Positions 1-11,371 of a stretch of 64,000 nt of DNA are shown piece after piece. How positions within the stretch are numbered: position 1 is the first letter of the stretch; each line of letters opens with the position of its first letter. The DNA is taken from positions 223,799,473-223,863,472 of the forward strand of contig JARYHS010011408.1 in the NCBI GenBank assembly GCA_031002005.1, in the 5' to 3' direction. This stretch comes from Vandiemenella viatica (Eukaryota; Arthropoda; Insecta; Orthoptera; Morabidae). Made by a program: the position numbers and the translations under genes. The notes under the pieces are model-generated. The model ran no database searches. It was given only the letters and a program-made list of their open reading frames with translations, and was not told where the DNA came from.

Positions 1-437
1 GGAGCATACAGAAAGGTCGGGATGTAACCACACCCACCATCGTCTTATTGCAAACCAGAAAAAGCTAGTCTCGATTTGCGATGAAGGTCACTTACATTTT
101 ACTTTGGCTGAACTACCTACTTCCAGTGAAGCTTACAACCAAAATGGTTTAAGTCCACTTTAGATAGTGTTAGTCCATCAGCAGAGGCGACTACTCTTTT
201 TAATTGACGCTGTACACACGACTACAACCAAACTGCAACCACACAAATATGGGCTGAAAAATTCTGTTTGATCATTGATAAAATAACTACCAGGAACTCG
301 AGCAACCCTCAGTTCCTTTCGCAACTACCAATGAAATTCTTACAAACCACTAGACACAACCCTGTGCAAAGATACAGAAGCTAACTGGTTACATGTCTTA
401 CCCGGAAAGTCTGCGGTTTTAATCCAGGCAACGATGG
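1..437. other. Unassigned AT-rich sequence
   Basis: No open frame, RNA gene or repeat that I recognise on either strand. Base composition is like the other noncoding DNA of the window. Confidence 0.5.
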
Positions 438-640
438 ATATTTTGACATGCCTTCGCATTTTGGAGGATGCTGGTTTGAATTCCCCTCCAGCCATTCAGA
501 TATGGGTTTCCCATTGTTTCCCAAAATCAAGATTAATTCATTCAAACGACTATGCCAAAATTCCTTACCCCCAACCCTTTCTCGCCTCTAATGACAGAGA
601 TGTTGACGAGGCGTAAATCCAAACGCAGAAACAAAAGAAA
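438..640 (+). repeat. Degenerate tRNA-derived SINE (family 1)
   Basis: Diverged copy of the SINE seen intact near 9.8, 20.0 and 53.3 kb. It keeps the order of landmarks: a weak B box (GGTTTGAATTCC), then CATTCAGATATGGGTTTCCCA, the run of CCAAAATTCCTTACCCCCAACCC, and an A-rich end. The left part with the A box is not recognisable. No target duplication was found. Confidence 0.6.
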
Positions 641-1264
641 AAAACAACGTTAGGTAAACTACGTTTCAAACAAAGAATACCCACACCCACCCCTTATTGA
701 GGGGTGAGAGACTTATATCACTGTGGGGAGGAGAGTCCGGAAAAGTAAATTAGCGTCTTCTCACGAGCTGTTGGCAGAGTTTCTCCCTGCCTTGCATTCA
801 GCATCTGTTGTGACTGGAACTAAGTTTACCGTGGAATCTGCACCTCTAGTACTTCATAGTTGCGACACAAAGACTTGTCACAGATAAAGGTCAAGTTAAT
901 TTCTAGTAAAAATCCCTAGCCTGTATGAGACTCGAACAGGGATCGATGAATTTTGAAGGCTAGTACCTTAAACGCTGAACTACCTGACAAGTAATAAGAG
1001 CTTTAGAGGTGTGAGAAAGAAGAAGGTGTGGTGTACCTGTCAGCCATGGCTAGGCGACGAGCCGGTGCGGCTAGGTGCTGCCTCCCCGGGCGCCCACACT
1101 CGACTGTCAGCCTCTGGCAACACACACAGCCGCGCCCCCTCCACAAAACAGTCCATTCAGATGCAGTTTAAAACCCTCACTGTCTCATGTCACTGCAGTT
1201 AAGGATCCTGCATCACAAACATCAGCAGTGAGGACGGCAGTAAAATCTGAGATATACAACAGTT
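641..1264. other. Unassigned region with a GC-rich patch
   Basis: Mostly AT-rich and featureless. A GC-rich block at about 1021-1145 stands out, because GC-rich blocks elsewhere in this window are exons of the minus-strand spectrin-repeat gene. On the minus strand, 1040-1103 could be read as a short exon in the phase needed to follow the exon at 6825-7042, ending in a stop. The acceptor tract is poor and nothing confirms it. Confidence 0.3.
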
Positions 1265-2180
1265 TTCAAATAGAATATTGTGAGTGCAGTGTGATGTCTC
1301 CTTCCAGGTTGTTTGCAGATGACATAATGCTGTATAGTAGGATCAAAACAGTAGAAGTCTGAACAACTACAGGGTTATCTGGACAGAATATCTAGCTTTA
1401 GGTCAACATGGAATGAAGATAAATGCAAAGAAGAAGAGTTAGCTTATTAGGTACACAGATAACAAGCTTAAGTTTGATTATGAATATTAGGTGGGGAAAG
1501 AACTGCTTGTTTAAGACTTGAAATCGTAAATATAACTCGGCAGATAACAAACTGAATTTGGCAGGACACATTAGACAGGTGGTAGGAATAGGTTACAAAA
1601 TTATTCACTTGTTGGAAAGAGCGATGAGAGGATGTACCAGAGAAGTAAGGGAATTGGGTTGCTAAACTTTGGTCAGATAATTGCTTGAGTATAGTGATGT
1701 AGAATAGAAGCCACATTTTGGTTATCAAATACAGGAGTAGGAGAGGGTGCAAAGAAGGACTGTTTTATTTGTCTCTGGAAATAACCGCAAAACACAGTCT
1801 GCAAATGATATGATAAAGGAGCTGAAATGTGAGTGTTTGGAAGACAAGAGGAGGGAGAAGTGAGTTATGAGAGTATAAAGGCGTATATTCGTGATAGAAA
1901 GAAATTGGTGAAGGAATTAGGAGAGGAGCATTATATCTAAAAGTTGATCATGCACAAGCTGGCACTCGATTTCAAGCAAAAGGGTATGGAAAAATTTTTC
2001 TTTTGTAAGTAAGGTTTCAGGGATTGGAATAAATTACCAACAGAGATAATGAATAATTTACTGAAACGTTATACTTTGTAGATGGCAAAAGAAAGCGCGT
2101 ACTTGAAAGGGAAAATTATCACCGGAGCGTGTGCTCCATCGAAATTAAATTAGTGGTTGACAATTAAGTAGGCAACCATT
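1265..2180 (+). pseudogene. CR1-like LINE, 3' part of reverse transcriptase (broken)
   Basis: Fragment of a non-LTR retrotransposon. The start carries the catalytic-site motif FADDIMLY of the reverse transcriptase. Further on are the thumb-region phrases LLERAMRG, TREVRELG, FGYQIQE and VQRR, then DWNKLPTEIMNNLLK near the C terminus. Frames shift several times and stops are frequent, so it is dead. The same order of motifs recurs at 7940-8875, 9700-9811 and 26190-27260, so this is one repeat family. Assignment to the CR1 group rests on the VRPLLEYG..VWDP / QRRAARFV signature and on the TAA-type simple-repeat 3' ends in other copies. Confidence 0.8.
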
Positions 2181-5100
2181 AAGAGTCTTGCATCTGTCAT
2201 CCGTGGAGCTTTTCATGAACAGAAAATTGGGTGACTTTATATTACCAACAGAACTGAGTAATTAAATCCTGCCCGATGTCCTGAGCAGAAGAGAATGTAG
2301 ACGATGTCATAGACTGTGTGTTCTAGGTATCTGTACCAAGAACTCCATCAATGTTTGTGTGTCTGTGTTTAAGCATTGCTTAAAACAGTACAGCCACTTT
2401 TATGTTTCAGATGAAATTTCTTACGATCATGAAGTTGGAGATTTCCATTTGTCGTTGTTTGTTTACTGATTTACGTCAACGTCATTATTTGCGGGAAAGA
2501 CCTGGTGGCAAAGCACAGGAAAGAATTCGGCAATGACTTCTTGAAGTTATCATCCCGACCAACTGCTGTTCTTTATAAACTTTGTACCTCATACTATAAT
2601 TTTTGCCTTTTGTAATTTAGCCCGATGGCCATATAATAATAAAAACTATTGATGTTACTTCGTTGGAAGGGTTTTGGTTGATATATACTGGAAGGAAAAA
2701 AAAATATTTACCAGTTTCTTCATTATTGTTCTTGTCTGTCATATTCTTGATTCTACTGAAAACTTCAGTATTTGGGAAAGCTTGGAATCTTTATCTCCAT
2801 TTAACGTGCGTGGGTTTTAAAACAAATATGTACAAAGGGGCATGTAGCATTAAAAAAAAATATCCTTCATAAAACATCGTTGCCCCATAAGTTTTTTTTA
2901 TTCAGAGCGCTTCTCTAATAACTTCTAGCTGGCTTTCAAGGAATACAATTTGTATACACTGTATTTCGTATTTAAATTTCCTTATTTGTGTGAAGAAGAT
3001 TCAAATTGGAATACCTGCGCTATCGTAAGAAAATTGTAGTTCGACAAAAGTACAAATTACAAACTGAAGTGGAGATTAATGTTAAAAAACACCAGAAGCG
3101 GGAACAAAACTATGCCAGTGGTTGAAGTCTACAAAAACAAAAATTAAACAGAAATTGCGAGAATCTAAAAACTGAGGTTTCGATAGCAAAACATGGAACA
3201 TTTACATCTTTCTTCAGCAAAAGTTTCCTAAGCTTAGCGTCTTGGAAGAACGTTAAAAATTTCTTTGTCTTTTATAAGAGAGGTGCTAAATGGAAGAAGC
3301 GCGAAAACTTACAATTAAAAAAGGTCTAAAAAGTTCTGAGCAACGGTAAAATTTCTCATAAGAATTTCGAATAATTATTACAATTCTTTATCGGGGCGTT
3401 TTTATATAAGCTTGAGGTAAAACATGATTTAACACCATGTTCAGGCGTCTGACTCAAAGAGATAACTATGTCCTAAGAAAATAAATAACAAAATTACTAA
3501 TTACCAGAGAACAGTGAACTACAAGTTAGTCTGCAAGGTCTCAACAAGCTGCTAGGAATCCTTGTCTTAAAAAGTAATACTAAACTCCACTGCACATAGT
3601 TTTAAACAAGTGATGTCGAGAGCTACTAGTGTGAGATGTCAGAATACATTCTTTTGCCTAGCTTCAGCATTACCCTGGGAGACGCAAACAATTATTGATA
3701 TAACATCAGTAAAAGGTCTGTGGTTTTTGCTTGGGTGCACGTTTTGTAAGTGGCTTACTTAATGGTATTATCGCAAACGTCAAACAGAAAATTATAGTCT
3801 TTCGTTTTTTTGCACTCCACCATTGTTACGAATAGGAATATCTGCGAAAAATAAAGATTTCGTCAGAAAAGAATCCTTAGTTTTGTTATGAAATTTCTGG
3901 TTCGTTAAACAATGCAATCACTAATGAATGTCAAGGTACGTAAATGTCAGAACTGGTATTTACATGGAGATTTAATGTTAACTAAATACACTTACTGTAT
4001 ACAGCATCGTATAATAATGCAATGGAAATAAAAACAGGTAGATATTTAATTCTCGCTGAATGAGACATCACATGTGAAGGACTAGCTGAGTAAATATAAG
4101 AAGTTTACAGGATGCGTGGCGAAGTAAAGCTGTCAGCAGTTGCTTGAGGTCTCACAGACTTCCGTCAAAGAGTTGATTCAGCCTTCTCGAGATGGGAACG
4201 AATGATTCAGTTTTTATTAACTACTCGCATGTTAAGTTTAACGAAACATTCGTTTCCGTTTTCAAGCATAAGTTTATCTATTCTTGCAATGATAATAAAC
4301 TAATCTGAGAAGAACTTGCAACTGCAGCAAGCCAATAGACGAGTTACAATAGTGTGTGATGAATTTTTTTGCAGGAAATAATTCCTGAATTACATAATTT
4401 GATGCAACAGCGAAATGATTCCTTTGTCGCTGTTGATGCTTGCTGTAATACGACACCCAATGCATTAATAACTTTTTGCGTTTAAAAACGGTTTAATTTT
4501 GTAGATAGAATAATCATTAAACTTTCCTTTTGTTTAAGGTTTTACGGCTTACCGACGTCAAGTAATTAGAGACGGGAGGACACTGGGAACGAGGAACGGG
4601 AAGGAATTTCTGGGAACCATACAAAGTCCAAATGTGAATGGTCGGACGAAGCTTGGAACACAATTATTCTCCAAACAAGACTACTTCCCACGTTCGCTTC
4701 TATAAGAGTTTGCATTAGATTTAGGTATGTCAAGTTTGATAATAAACTTGAGTTGGTAACAAAGTGCGACACTGTCAGTCTTTCTGCTCGAGATTCCCTC
4801 ACGGTTGCTGCGTGGAGTGGCCAGATAAGAGATAGAAAAAAAGACGGCGTATTAGTAGGAAGTAGGCGAGAGTGGAGTACCAATTCCCAACTAAATTTTC
4901 AGCCATAACCGAACTGGAGAGAGAAAGTAGTAAACCACAAGTACTGATTTGAGAAAAATTAACAAAAAATCTATTTTGAATGAGCTACATAGGGTCAAAC
5001 TTAAACCGTTCATCCACTAGGTAAGGTCTCTAGATGCCGTACCTTGTCCATAGTACACCTGTTTGGAATCAAGAAGTGCAACTTACTTCGTTGGTAGATG

Positions 5101-6303
5101 CTGTATCTACATAAAATAGAAATTCACTGGGGAGATGCAGGATAGATGAAAGAACTAATTACAATAACGTAATTTTTTCTTCTGGAGTTAAGCAAAGCTT
5201 TCGAACATGTCTGCCAGGAAGGAAAAACATTCATGAATAAAGTCGCAGTCGTAAACTGTAGCGCAAGTACGGGAATTTAAGTTTATCAGGTGACATTGGC
5301 GTAAGCTTTCTATGCGCAAAACACATTACTGTCAAGAGCTGATTATAATAACAATATCTATCCTCTCATATTCATCAGAGACGTGGCCAGGTTCCAATAA
5401 TAGCTGCTGCGATGCCAGATGCTTATGACTGGTACGCAAAACGAGTTCCACAACATTTCACAAACAAAATTTCATCACCTTCATAGACCACCTATGACAA
5501 GAAAAACATAGTGGTTAAGGGTCAAGCGGTTTGGAACATGTGGCGCGGCTGGATAATATAGATTTCCTTACAAACTGAGTCAACAGTTTTTTTTAATCCT
5601 TTTATTTTAAACTAGCTGTTACACGCGACTTCGTATGGTTGGACTTAGAAATTTATTGCAAGAGTTGGATACAGAAAGCTGTAAGTTAGGTAAAGGTGTC
5701 TCCAAAAGCGCAGAGTCAGGATAATATAATACAGAATGTTCTGATGGTGTACAGGTGTTTAGGTAAACACAAAAAACAACCTGATGCAGCTCAAATCCAC
5801 ATCTATACTACATAATAAGCTGTGTCTGCAAATGAAATTTATGAACTGATCATACAGAAACTGACAGCGAGAGAAACAAAGCCTGAGTAACTGATATAAT
5901 ATTACAGAGACACACGCTATTCGTCTGTCTGTCACTGTTAGTTTTCAAAATTAAATGACAAAATATGTTATTTATCCCGAAAAAGTGTACTCCGTCTTCA
6001 TAATGATACACAGTATTTCCTAGTCAAATTTAAACATGATCGATTTAGCCTTTTAGCCGTTAAAATGTAACAAACAGAGAGACAGGGTTAATTTTGCATA
6101 TATGATAGTAGTATAGCAAAAATGGCACACAGTCTTCCAAAGCCACACACTTGAATATGATGTTTTTTTGGGTCTCCCCAATAATCGGGTTTTCCACCTT
6201 TATCAAAAAGCTAGACTAGTAGAAACACCAATTATCCAAAACCATCCATTCCAGTTACCGGTGTCAAACCTGCGCTCGGACCAGTAGGAATCGGTAGACA
6301 GTA
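2181..6303. other. Long unassigned AT-rich stretch
   Basis: About 4.1 kb without a convincing gene. A minus-strand scrap of SINE family 1 lies near 4555-4630 (gagacgggaggac / gggaaggaattt landmarks). Near 5610-5640 the reverse complement reads like the CGAAGTCGCG ... GCTAGT terminus of the Helitron-like repeats at 22.9 and 27.8 kb. The short open frames here have no recognisable motif. Confidence 0.5.
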
Positions 6304-6782
6304 CAGGGTGAGTCACAAAGGATTTTAGAACTTTCGAATGATATAGAAATTTATTGAGATATCTTACAGAATCGGTAGACGTCTCATCTTATAGCAAACA
6401 ATCTGAAGTTTCACGTAAAAGTGTTAATTACCATTTTGGCCATACCCTTAGCAGCAAATTGGGCGTATCTTGTGCAATGGTAGCGTAGGTTCGATTTTTC
6501 AGGTCAGCCAAATTGTTTGATAGGGGAGGAAAACCCCAGAGAAAGAAATCCAGTGGTGTCAAACCAAAACACACAGCGAGCACGTTCCGCACCAGTGAAA
6601 GTAGCCATTTTAACTGTGCACTAAGCTGGCGCTCCTGGTGGCGGAATGGTGTACTGATGCACGTAGTGCATCAAACTTGAGGTTGTTTGCTACAAAATGA
6701 CACATCTACAGATTCTGTAAATTACCTCAACAAATTTCTATTCATTCAAAAGTGGTAAAGTCCTTTTTTGACTCGCACTTAC
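6304..6782 (-). mobile_element. Deleted Tc1/mariner-superfamily element
   Basis: Terminal inverted repeats of about 110 bp flank this element: the left end starts CAGGGTGAGTCAC after a TA and runs to about 6415, and the right end mirrors it at about 6670-6782. Between them the minus strand keeps only transposase C-terminal code, including the phrase LTPLDFFLWGF that surrounds the last catalytic acid in this superfamily. Most of the transposase is gone. The right end stops only about 40 bp below the splice donor of the exon at 6825-7042, so it inserted very near a functional splice site. Confidence 0.75.
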
Positions 6783-6824
6783 TATTGTCGGAACCTCAAA
6801 ATGAAGGTATGTTAAGGTTCTTAC

Positions 6825-7042
6825 CCCGCGGCGGGTTGGTCGGTGGTGAGCGGCTCCTTGAGGCGCGTCCTGAGCAGGCGGCCGAGTCGCACCATGCGGC
6901 CCACCTCCACCAGCAGCTTCTCCCTGGCCGCCAGCAGCCTCTGGACGCGCGCTCGTCTGCACGGGCCCGCCGACTCGTCTCCGCCACTCACCGCTGACGA
7001 CGCAGCCGCCGCTTCTATCAGCTCCCGCAGCTGCTCGCAGTG
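6825..7042 (-). CDS. Spectrin-repeat gene, exon 7 of those seen (partial)
   Basis: Codons 443-514 of the joined frame plus two bases. The acceptor is CCCTCAG before CAC TGC GAG CAG. The donor is GG|GTAAGA, phase 2, which removes the TAA that would otherwise stop the frame. The peptide starts HCEQLRELIEAAAASS, has a Gly/Ser/Pro-containing loop, then a long helix with AAREKLLVEVGRMVRLGRLL, the pattern of a spectrin-repeat helix. GC content is very high compared with the flanking intron. The next exon downstream must begin in phase 2 and was not identified with confidence. Overlapping plus-strand open frames are shadows caused by the high GC content. Confidence 0.8.
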
Positions 7043-7459
7043 CTGAGGGCATATCCACATGACGTGTGGCTAACCTGCCAGTTCACACATTCCGATAACA
7101 CACAGAAATTACAGTAATCTTGAAAATTTGAAAGTGTCTCTCATCGTCAAGAACTGGGGTATCAAGAAGCAGTTACTAAGATCGACAAGTAATCATATGC
7201 CTATGATTGGTTGTTGAGAATAACTAAAGTAATAAGTAAGTAAATATAAGTGAGGATGGACACGGCAGTGTAGCTACGCCCACTAAAATGCCACCACTTT
7301 GGATCGGGGACGTACAACGGGACCAGATTCTAGTTCTGGACCCCGGGTATCAACCATCCCGATTGAGGTTTTTAAAAGGTCTTCTGCAATCACATAGGCG
7401 AATACTGGGACGGTCCCCTATCTTCGCCTAATATACATTTTTCCAAACGAAATTACATA

Positions 7460-7830
7460 CGAGGGTTGGAACTTAAATAGTGGAAACACTGCTGTGGAGA
7501 CACTATGCAATGGAATCTACTATTGTCGCTGATAGCACAAGTTGTTGACATACCTATCTTACCTCCGAGCAAATGGACTCGGCCGTCCCACGTCCCCGGC
7601 GTGCGCACAATCGAGGGAAACGCAGTCACTTGTGAGCGAGCGGTCTAACATAACGGTGTCACTATGTTTTCGAAACAGGAACATCGGCAGACCGTCAATG
7701 CACAGTATTACTGTTCGTTTTTGGAGCATCACCTGCGACCAGCATTGCGATAGAAGCGGCAACACTTTCTGCGCAACCCACCTATCATTTTGCACGATAA
7801 TGCGTATATAATAGAAAACGAATCGTAGAC
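7460..7830 (+). pseudogene. Mariner-like element remnant
   Basis: The left end after a TA reads CGAGGGTTGGAACTTAAATAGTGG, close to the terminal repeat of a common insect mariner group. Farther in, the plus strand encodes QTVNAQYYCSFLEHHLRPAL, an in-frame stop, then NPPIILHDNA, the region around the second catalytic aspartate. The N-terminal half and the last catalytic residue are missing, so it is inactive. It lies in the 9.6-kb intron of the spectrin-repeat gene, antisense to it. The right end is not clear. Confidence 0.75.
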
Positions 7831-7939
7831 AGATGGCAACAATTATGCTCTCCCATTGTTCAAGGAACTGAGAATCCTTGGTTCTAACTACCCAGTGGCA
7901 ATATTGAATAACTATCAGAAGTTAGGTTTTTTTGAATCA

Positions 7940-8875
7940 CCTAATGCTATATAAGATGATAAAAACGTTAGAAGATTGTGAACAGCGACAGGATGATCTG
8001 GACAGGATATCTAGCTTGGTAGGTCAACATGGGATGAAGATAAATACAAAGAAGAGTAAGCTTATTAGGTTCACTGATAATAAAACTAAAGATTGATTTT
8101 GGTTACAAGGTGGGAGAAGAATTGCTTGTTGAGTACATGAAGTGTAAATATCTTGGCGTAACATTTCATAACAAACTCAACTGGCAGGACAAATTGGTCA
8201 GGTAGTAGAAAAAGATTTCAAAATCCTTCACTTGTTGGAGAGATTGATGAGGGGAGCTAACAGAGAAGTAAGAGAATTGAGTTACAAAACGTTGGTCAGA
8301 CCATTGCTTGAATATGGTAGTATAGTATGGGACCCACAATTTGAGTATCAAATACAGGAGTTGGAAGGTGTGCAAAGAAGGGCTGCTAGGTTTGTTTTTG
8401 GAAATTACTGCAGCACGCAATCACTCAGTGATATGATAAAGTAGCTGGAATGATTCATTGTAAGACAGGAGAAGGGTGAAAAGAATCATGGGAGTGTACA
8501 AGGTATATATTGATGATGAGGGGTGGAAAGTTATTGGTGGTAGAATTAGGAGAGGTGCGTGGAAGGGAAAGATGGTCATGACCACAAATTGACACTCTAC
8601 TTCCGGTGCAAGGTGTGAGAAGATTTTCTTTCGTAGAGAAGGGGGTTAGGGACTGGAAAAAATTATTGACAGAAATGATGAACAATTTACTAAAAACGCT
8701 AAAAGAATTGAAAGTTGAAGTTAGTAGATGGAAAAAGTAGGCGAGAAAAGGAAATGGGGAAAATGCCATCTGAGCTAGCTCCCCACTGCAATTAAATTCT
8801 TAACTGCAAGCCACGATGAGAGTCAAGGCTTTGCGTGATCCGATAGGGTCCTTTCGCAAATTATGGTAATAATAA
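7940..8875 (+). pseudogene. CR1-like LINE, 3' part of reverse transcriptase (broken)
   Basis: Better preserved copy of the LINE at 1265-2180. An open run at 8232-8444 encodes MLERLMRGANREVREL, then YKTLVRPLLEYGSIVWDP and VQRRAARFVFGNY, typical of the thumb and connection region of CR1-like reverse transcriptases. Upstream, GQHGMKINTKKSKLI is visible in a shifted frame. Stops and frameshifts make it non-functional. The 3' end runs into a TAATAATAATAA simple repeat near 8868, as is usual for CR1-type elements that lack poly(A). Confidence 0.85.
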
Positions 8876-9699
8876 TAACAAATGCGTATGGCTCTTGAAG
8901 GGTTGTGAGGCAGCCTAATGACAGTGTTTCAATTTGCTGCGCGGTCTGCTTCTGCCGTGACTACCCTCAATTTATCTGGTAATTTTGGGTAAATGTACCT
9001 ACAATTTAGCGTGGAATACAAACCAAGGAGTGTCCTAATGTACTCCGCATGAAGGAAGCAAAACATTGCCATAGGTGAAGATCAGTTTAAGAATCACCAA
9101 AAATTTTGATGTAGATCACGATTTGAAACCTGTACCCCCAGTCCGCCGCCTTAACCAACTCAGATACCAGATCGTTCTCATAAACTTCGACGCTTCAATT
9201 TTTACAAGTGTAGAACTCTGAAAACTCATATTATCTCTGTAGTATGTCGGATTACGTTGAATCTGAGCCTACTCCTTCGCCAATTGTCCAACCAATCGTT
9301 GATGACGCGTGAGAGTAAAATTGCATGAAATATTTGGAATGAGCGCAGGGCACAAGTCTCCTGAGTTTATGCGTAAGCAATAAATACCCTAAAGAGAGAT
9401 ATTAAGGAACAACAGTGCACTAGTTTCAACATTGGTGATGAGCGGTGGAAGTATTTGCTCGTACTAAGTTCAGGTCGTATATTCAGATTATTAGTGTTGC
9501 TTAAATGAGAGCTTAATATGGGCACATAGATTACAACGTTACGGAGTTAGTAGCCTTGGATATATAGCTGGTATTTTTCGTAACGGATGCGCCATTTGTT
9601 AAATGTTGGCTTAACAGTTGCTAAAAGATTCGTAAATGTCTGTCAGCCAAAGGCAAGTAAATTTCAGCGTCAAGTTCAATTTTACCACGAGTACTTGAA
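8876..9699. other. Unassigned intronic sequence
   Basis: AT-rich intron of the spectrin-repeat gene. No coding signal or repeat boundary recognised on either strand. Confidence 0.5.
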
Positions 9700-9811
9700 A
9701 AACCTTGATTGAGTTTGTTTAATTTGAATGGGAACCATACTATGATTATCAAATAGAGGAATTTGAGAGATACGAAGAAGAACAGTATTTTTTGCGGAAA
9801 TTACCATGGAA
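9700..9811 (+). pseudogene. CR1-like LINE scrap interrupted by a SINE
   Basis: Encodes a damaged version of the WDP..EYQIQELE..QRRAARFV segment (seen as YYDYQIEEFERYEEEQYF). It ends exactly where the SINE at 9820 begins, so the LINE scrap was the older resident. Too short to say more. Confidence 0.6.
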
Positions 9812-9819
9812 CACAATCA

Positions 9820-10072
9820 CCGAGCGGGACGGTGTAAACGGTTAGTGTTCTCGCCTCGCATTCGGGAGGACGGCGGTTCGAATCCCCGTCCGGGCATCCA
9901 GATTTCGGTTTTCCATGGTTTCCCCAAATCGCTCCAGGCAAATGCCGGGATGCTTCCTTCAAAAGGCCATGGCCGAATTTCTTCCCAATCCTTGCCCCCC
10001 ATCCTTTCCCGTCTCTAAAGACCTCGATGTTAAAAAGAGACGAAAAGCAGTTAAAAAAAAAAAAAAAAAAAC
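9820..10072 (+). repeat. tRNA-derived SINE family 1, intact copy with target duplication
   Basis: Starts CCGAGCGGGACGGTGTAAACGG, with A-box-like sequence and a good B box (GGTTCGAATCCCCGTC). The body contains TTTTCCATGGTTTCCCC, TCCAGGCAAATGCCGGGATG, CCATGGCCGAATT and CCCGTCTCTAAAGACCTCG. It ends in a run of about 18 A. The 8-bp target duplication CACAATCA flanks it at 9812-9819 and 10073-10080. SINEs of this type are transcribed by RNA polymerase III and moved by a LINE. It is not a functional tRNA gene. Confidence 0.9.
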
Positions 10073-10336
10073 CACAATCATTAATTCATATAAGAATGGA
10101 GCTAGATTGGTAGTTGTTGAAAGACTGGAAGCATACCTTGGTTTCTGGCCTCAATTGATATTTGAAGAAGAATTAGATGTAAAATGTGATAGAGTAAATT
10201 TGACCATGACAATAAACCAGCATTTGTTTTTGGGCATAAAGGAGTCGGAAGTTGTAATTTTTATGAGAGTAGGCCGAAAACAAATGCACACGTTTGTAAA
10301 ACACAAATAAAAACAAGTAGCAAGATCGGGCAAAAA

Positions 10337-10549
10337 GTACACACTTTGACAATAAATTTTGCCGCCGCTGAAAAATTCTATCACTCTTATCTTGCACAAT
10401 CCTACATCAATGTCATGCTAAGAAACAGAAACGCAGTGGCTCGTCAGTATTACATTACTGTTTCCTGGGAGGACATTGATGTCAGATTTTGCAAAATAAG
10501 AGTGATAGAATTTTTCAGCGGCGGCCAAATTTATTGTCAAAGTGTGTAC
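10337..10549. mobile_element. 213-bp hairpin MITE nested in the mariner
   Basis: Almost entirely an inverted repeat. The first 80 or so bases (GTACACACTTTGACAATAAA, then GCCGCCGCTGAAAAATTCTA) are mirrored at the other end, leaving a short central loop around 10420-10470. A few substitutions distinguish the arms. Target duplication is not clear; the ends are GTAC. No coding capacity. Being inside the mariner, it is either the younger insertion or a rearranged piece of it. Confidence 0.8.
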
Positions 10550-10587
10550 ATTAATGTAAAATTCTTAAGCTTCAAAATCGTATTTAC

Positions 10588-11246
10588 TTACACCGTTAAA
10601 GCTAACACATTTCTCCCAACATGTAACACGTTTTTTTTTATTCCGTCACTGAAAAATTCTTCTGACATTACTCGAATCCAGGATTTGACAGCTGCTTTCA
10701 CCTCATCGTCCAAGGTATAATGATAACCCAACTCTCTTGAGTAGAGGGGAAAAAAATAGAAATCACAAGGCGCAAGATCGGGGCTGTAAGGAGAGTGTGG
10801 AATCGGTTCAAACTTCAGGTTTCGCAGAGCCTTTTCAGTTGCGCACATCGTGGACAGGTTTTACGGTATCCCAATTGTTCAGTAATGAAGCCGACACGTT
10901 CCTTAGATATTCCAGAATGGTTTGTAAAACACTTTTTGAATGATTCGCGGTGATTTTGAATCAAATAGGCGACAAGTTTGCGATGTTTATCGTCTGTGGC
11001 AGGGATCGGAGTTCCGTTGCGTTTTTCATTAATAATTATGGCTTTTCCAGGCTCGCAATAAGGAAATTTTACTGACCATCGATTTACAGTAGATCTATAA
11101 ACAGCATCGTCACCATAAACAGCCTTTAACCGACGATGAATCTCAACAGGAGTCACTTTTTCAGCAGTTAAAAATTCAATAACATCACGCTGTTTAACTC
11201 GCGTTGACATAGCACTAGAACACGTCTCCATAATTCTGCTTTTCAA
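10588..11246 (-). pseudogene. Mariner transposase pseudogene with its catalytic core deleted
   Basis: The N-terminal part (start near 11210) shows the paired helix-turn-helix DNA-binding region with IEFLTAEKVTPVEIHRRLKAVYG and a second helix domain ending LGYRKTCPRCA. The frame then breaks. The C-terminal part, 10588-10848, reads HSPYSPDLAPCDFYFFPL and DDEVKAAVKSWI, followed by the FFSDGIKK phrase. The stretch that should hold the first two catalytic aspartates is missing, so the protein could not transpose DNA. Intact relatives are about 340 residues. Confidence 0.85.
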
Positions 11247-11371
11247 AATATACTTGCAGAGTTAAACTACTATGCATGCGCATAGATGGGGAATGTTTCT
11301 TCCGCATGCCACCGCGTCGCATTTGATAGGTCACTCTACATGCATGTTGCATTTCTTTTCAGCCTACCCTC

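Larger units (their letters stand above)
10265..11371 (-). mobile_element. Internally deleted mariner-like element
   Basis: Terminal repeats match over about 27 bp: left GAGAGTAGGCCGAAAACAAATG at 10265 and its mirror image, read as GAGGGTAGGCTGAAAAGAAATG, ending at 11371. The sequence fits the GAGGGTAGGCTGAAAAG ends of a widespread SETMAR-like insect mariner. The minus strand carries the N- and C-terminal parts of the transposase but not the middle. A separate hairpin element (10337-10549) sits inside the 3' untranslated part. Confidence 0.85.

Noticed and set aside
9820..10072. tRNA gene call from A and B boxes
   Set aside because: The boxes belong to a SINE with a body, poly(A) and target duplication; no clean cloverleaf.
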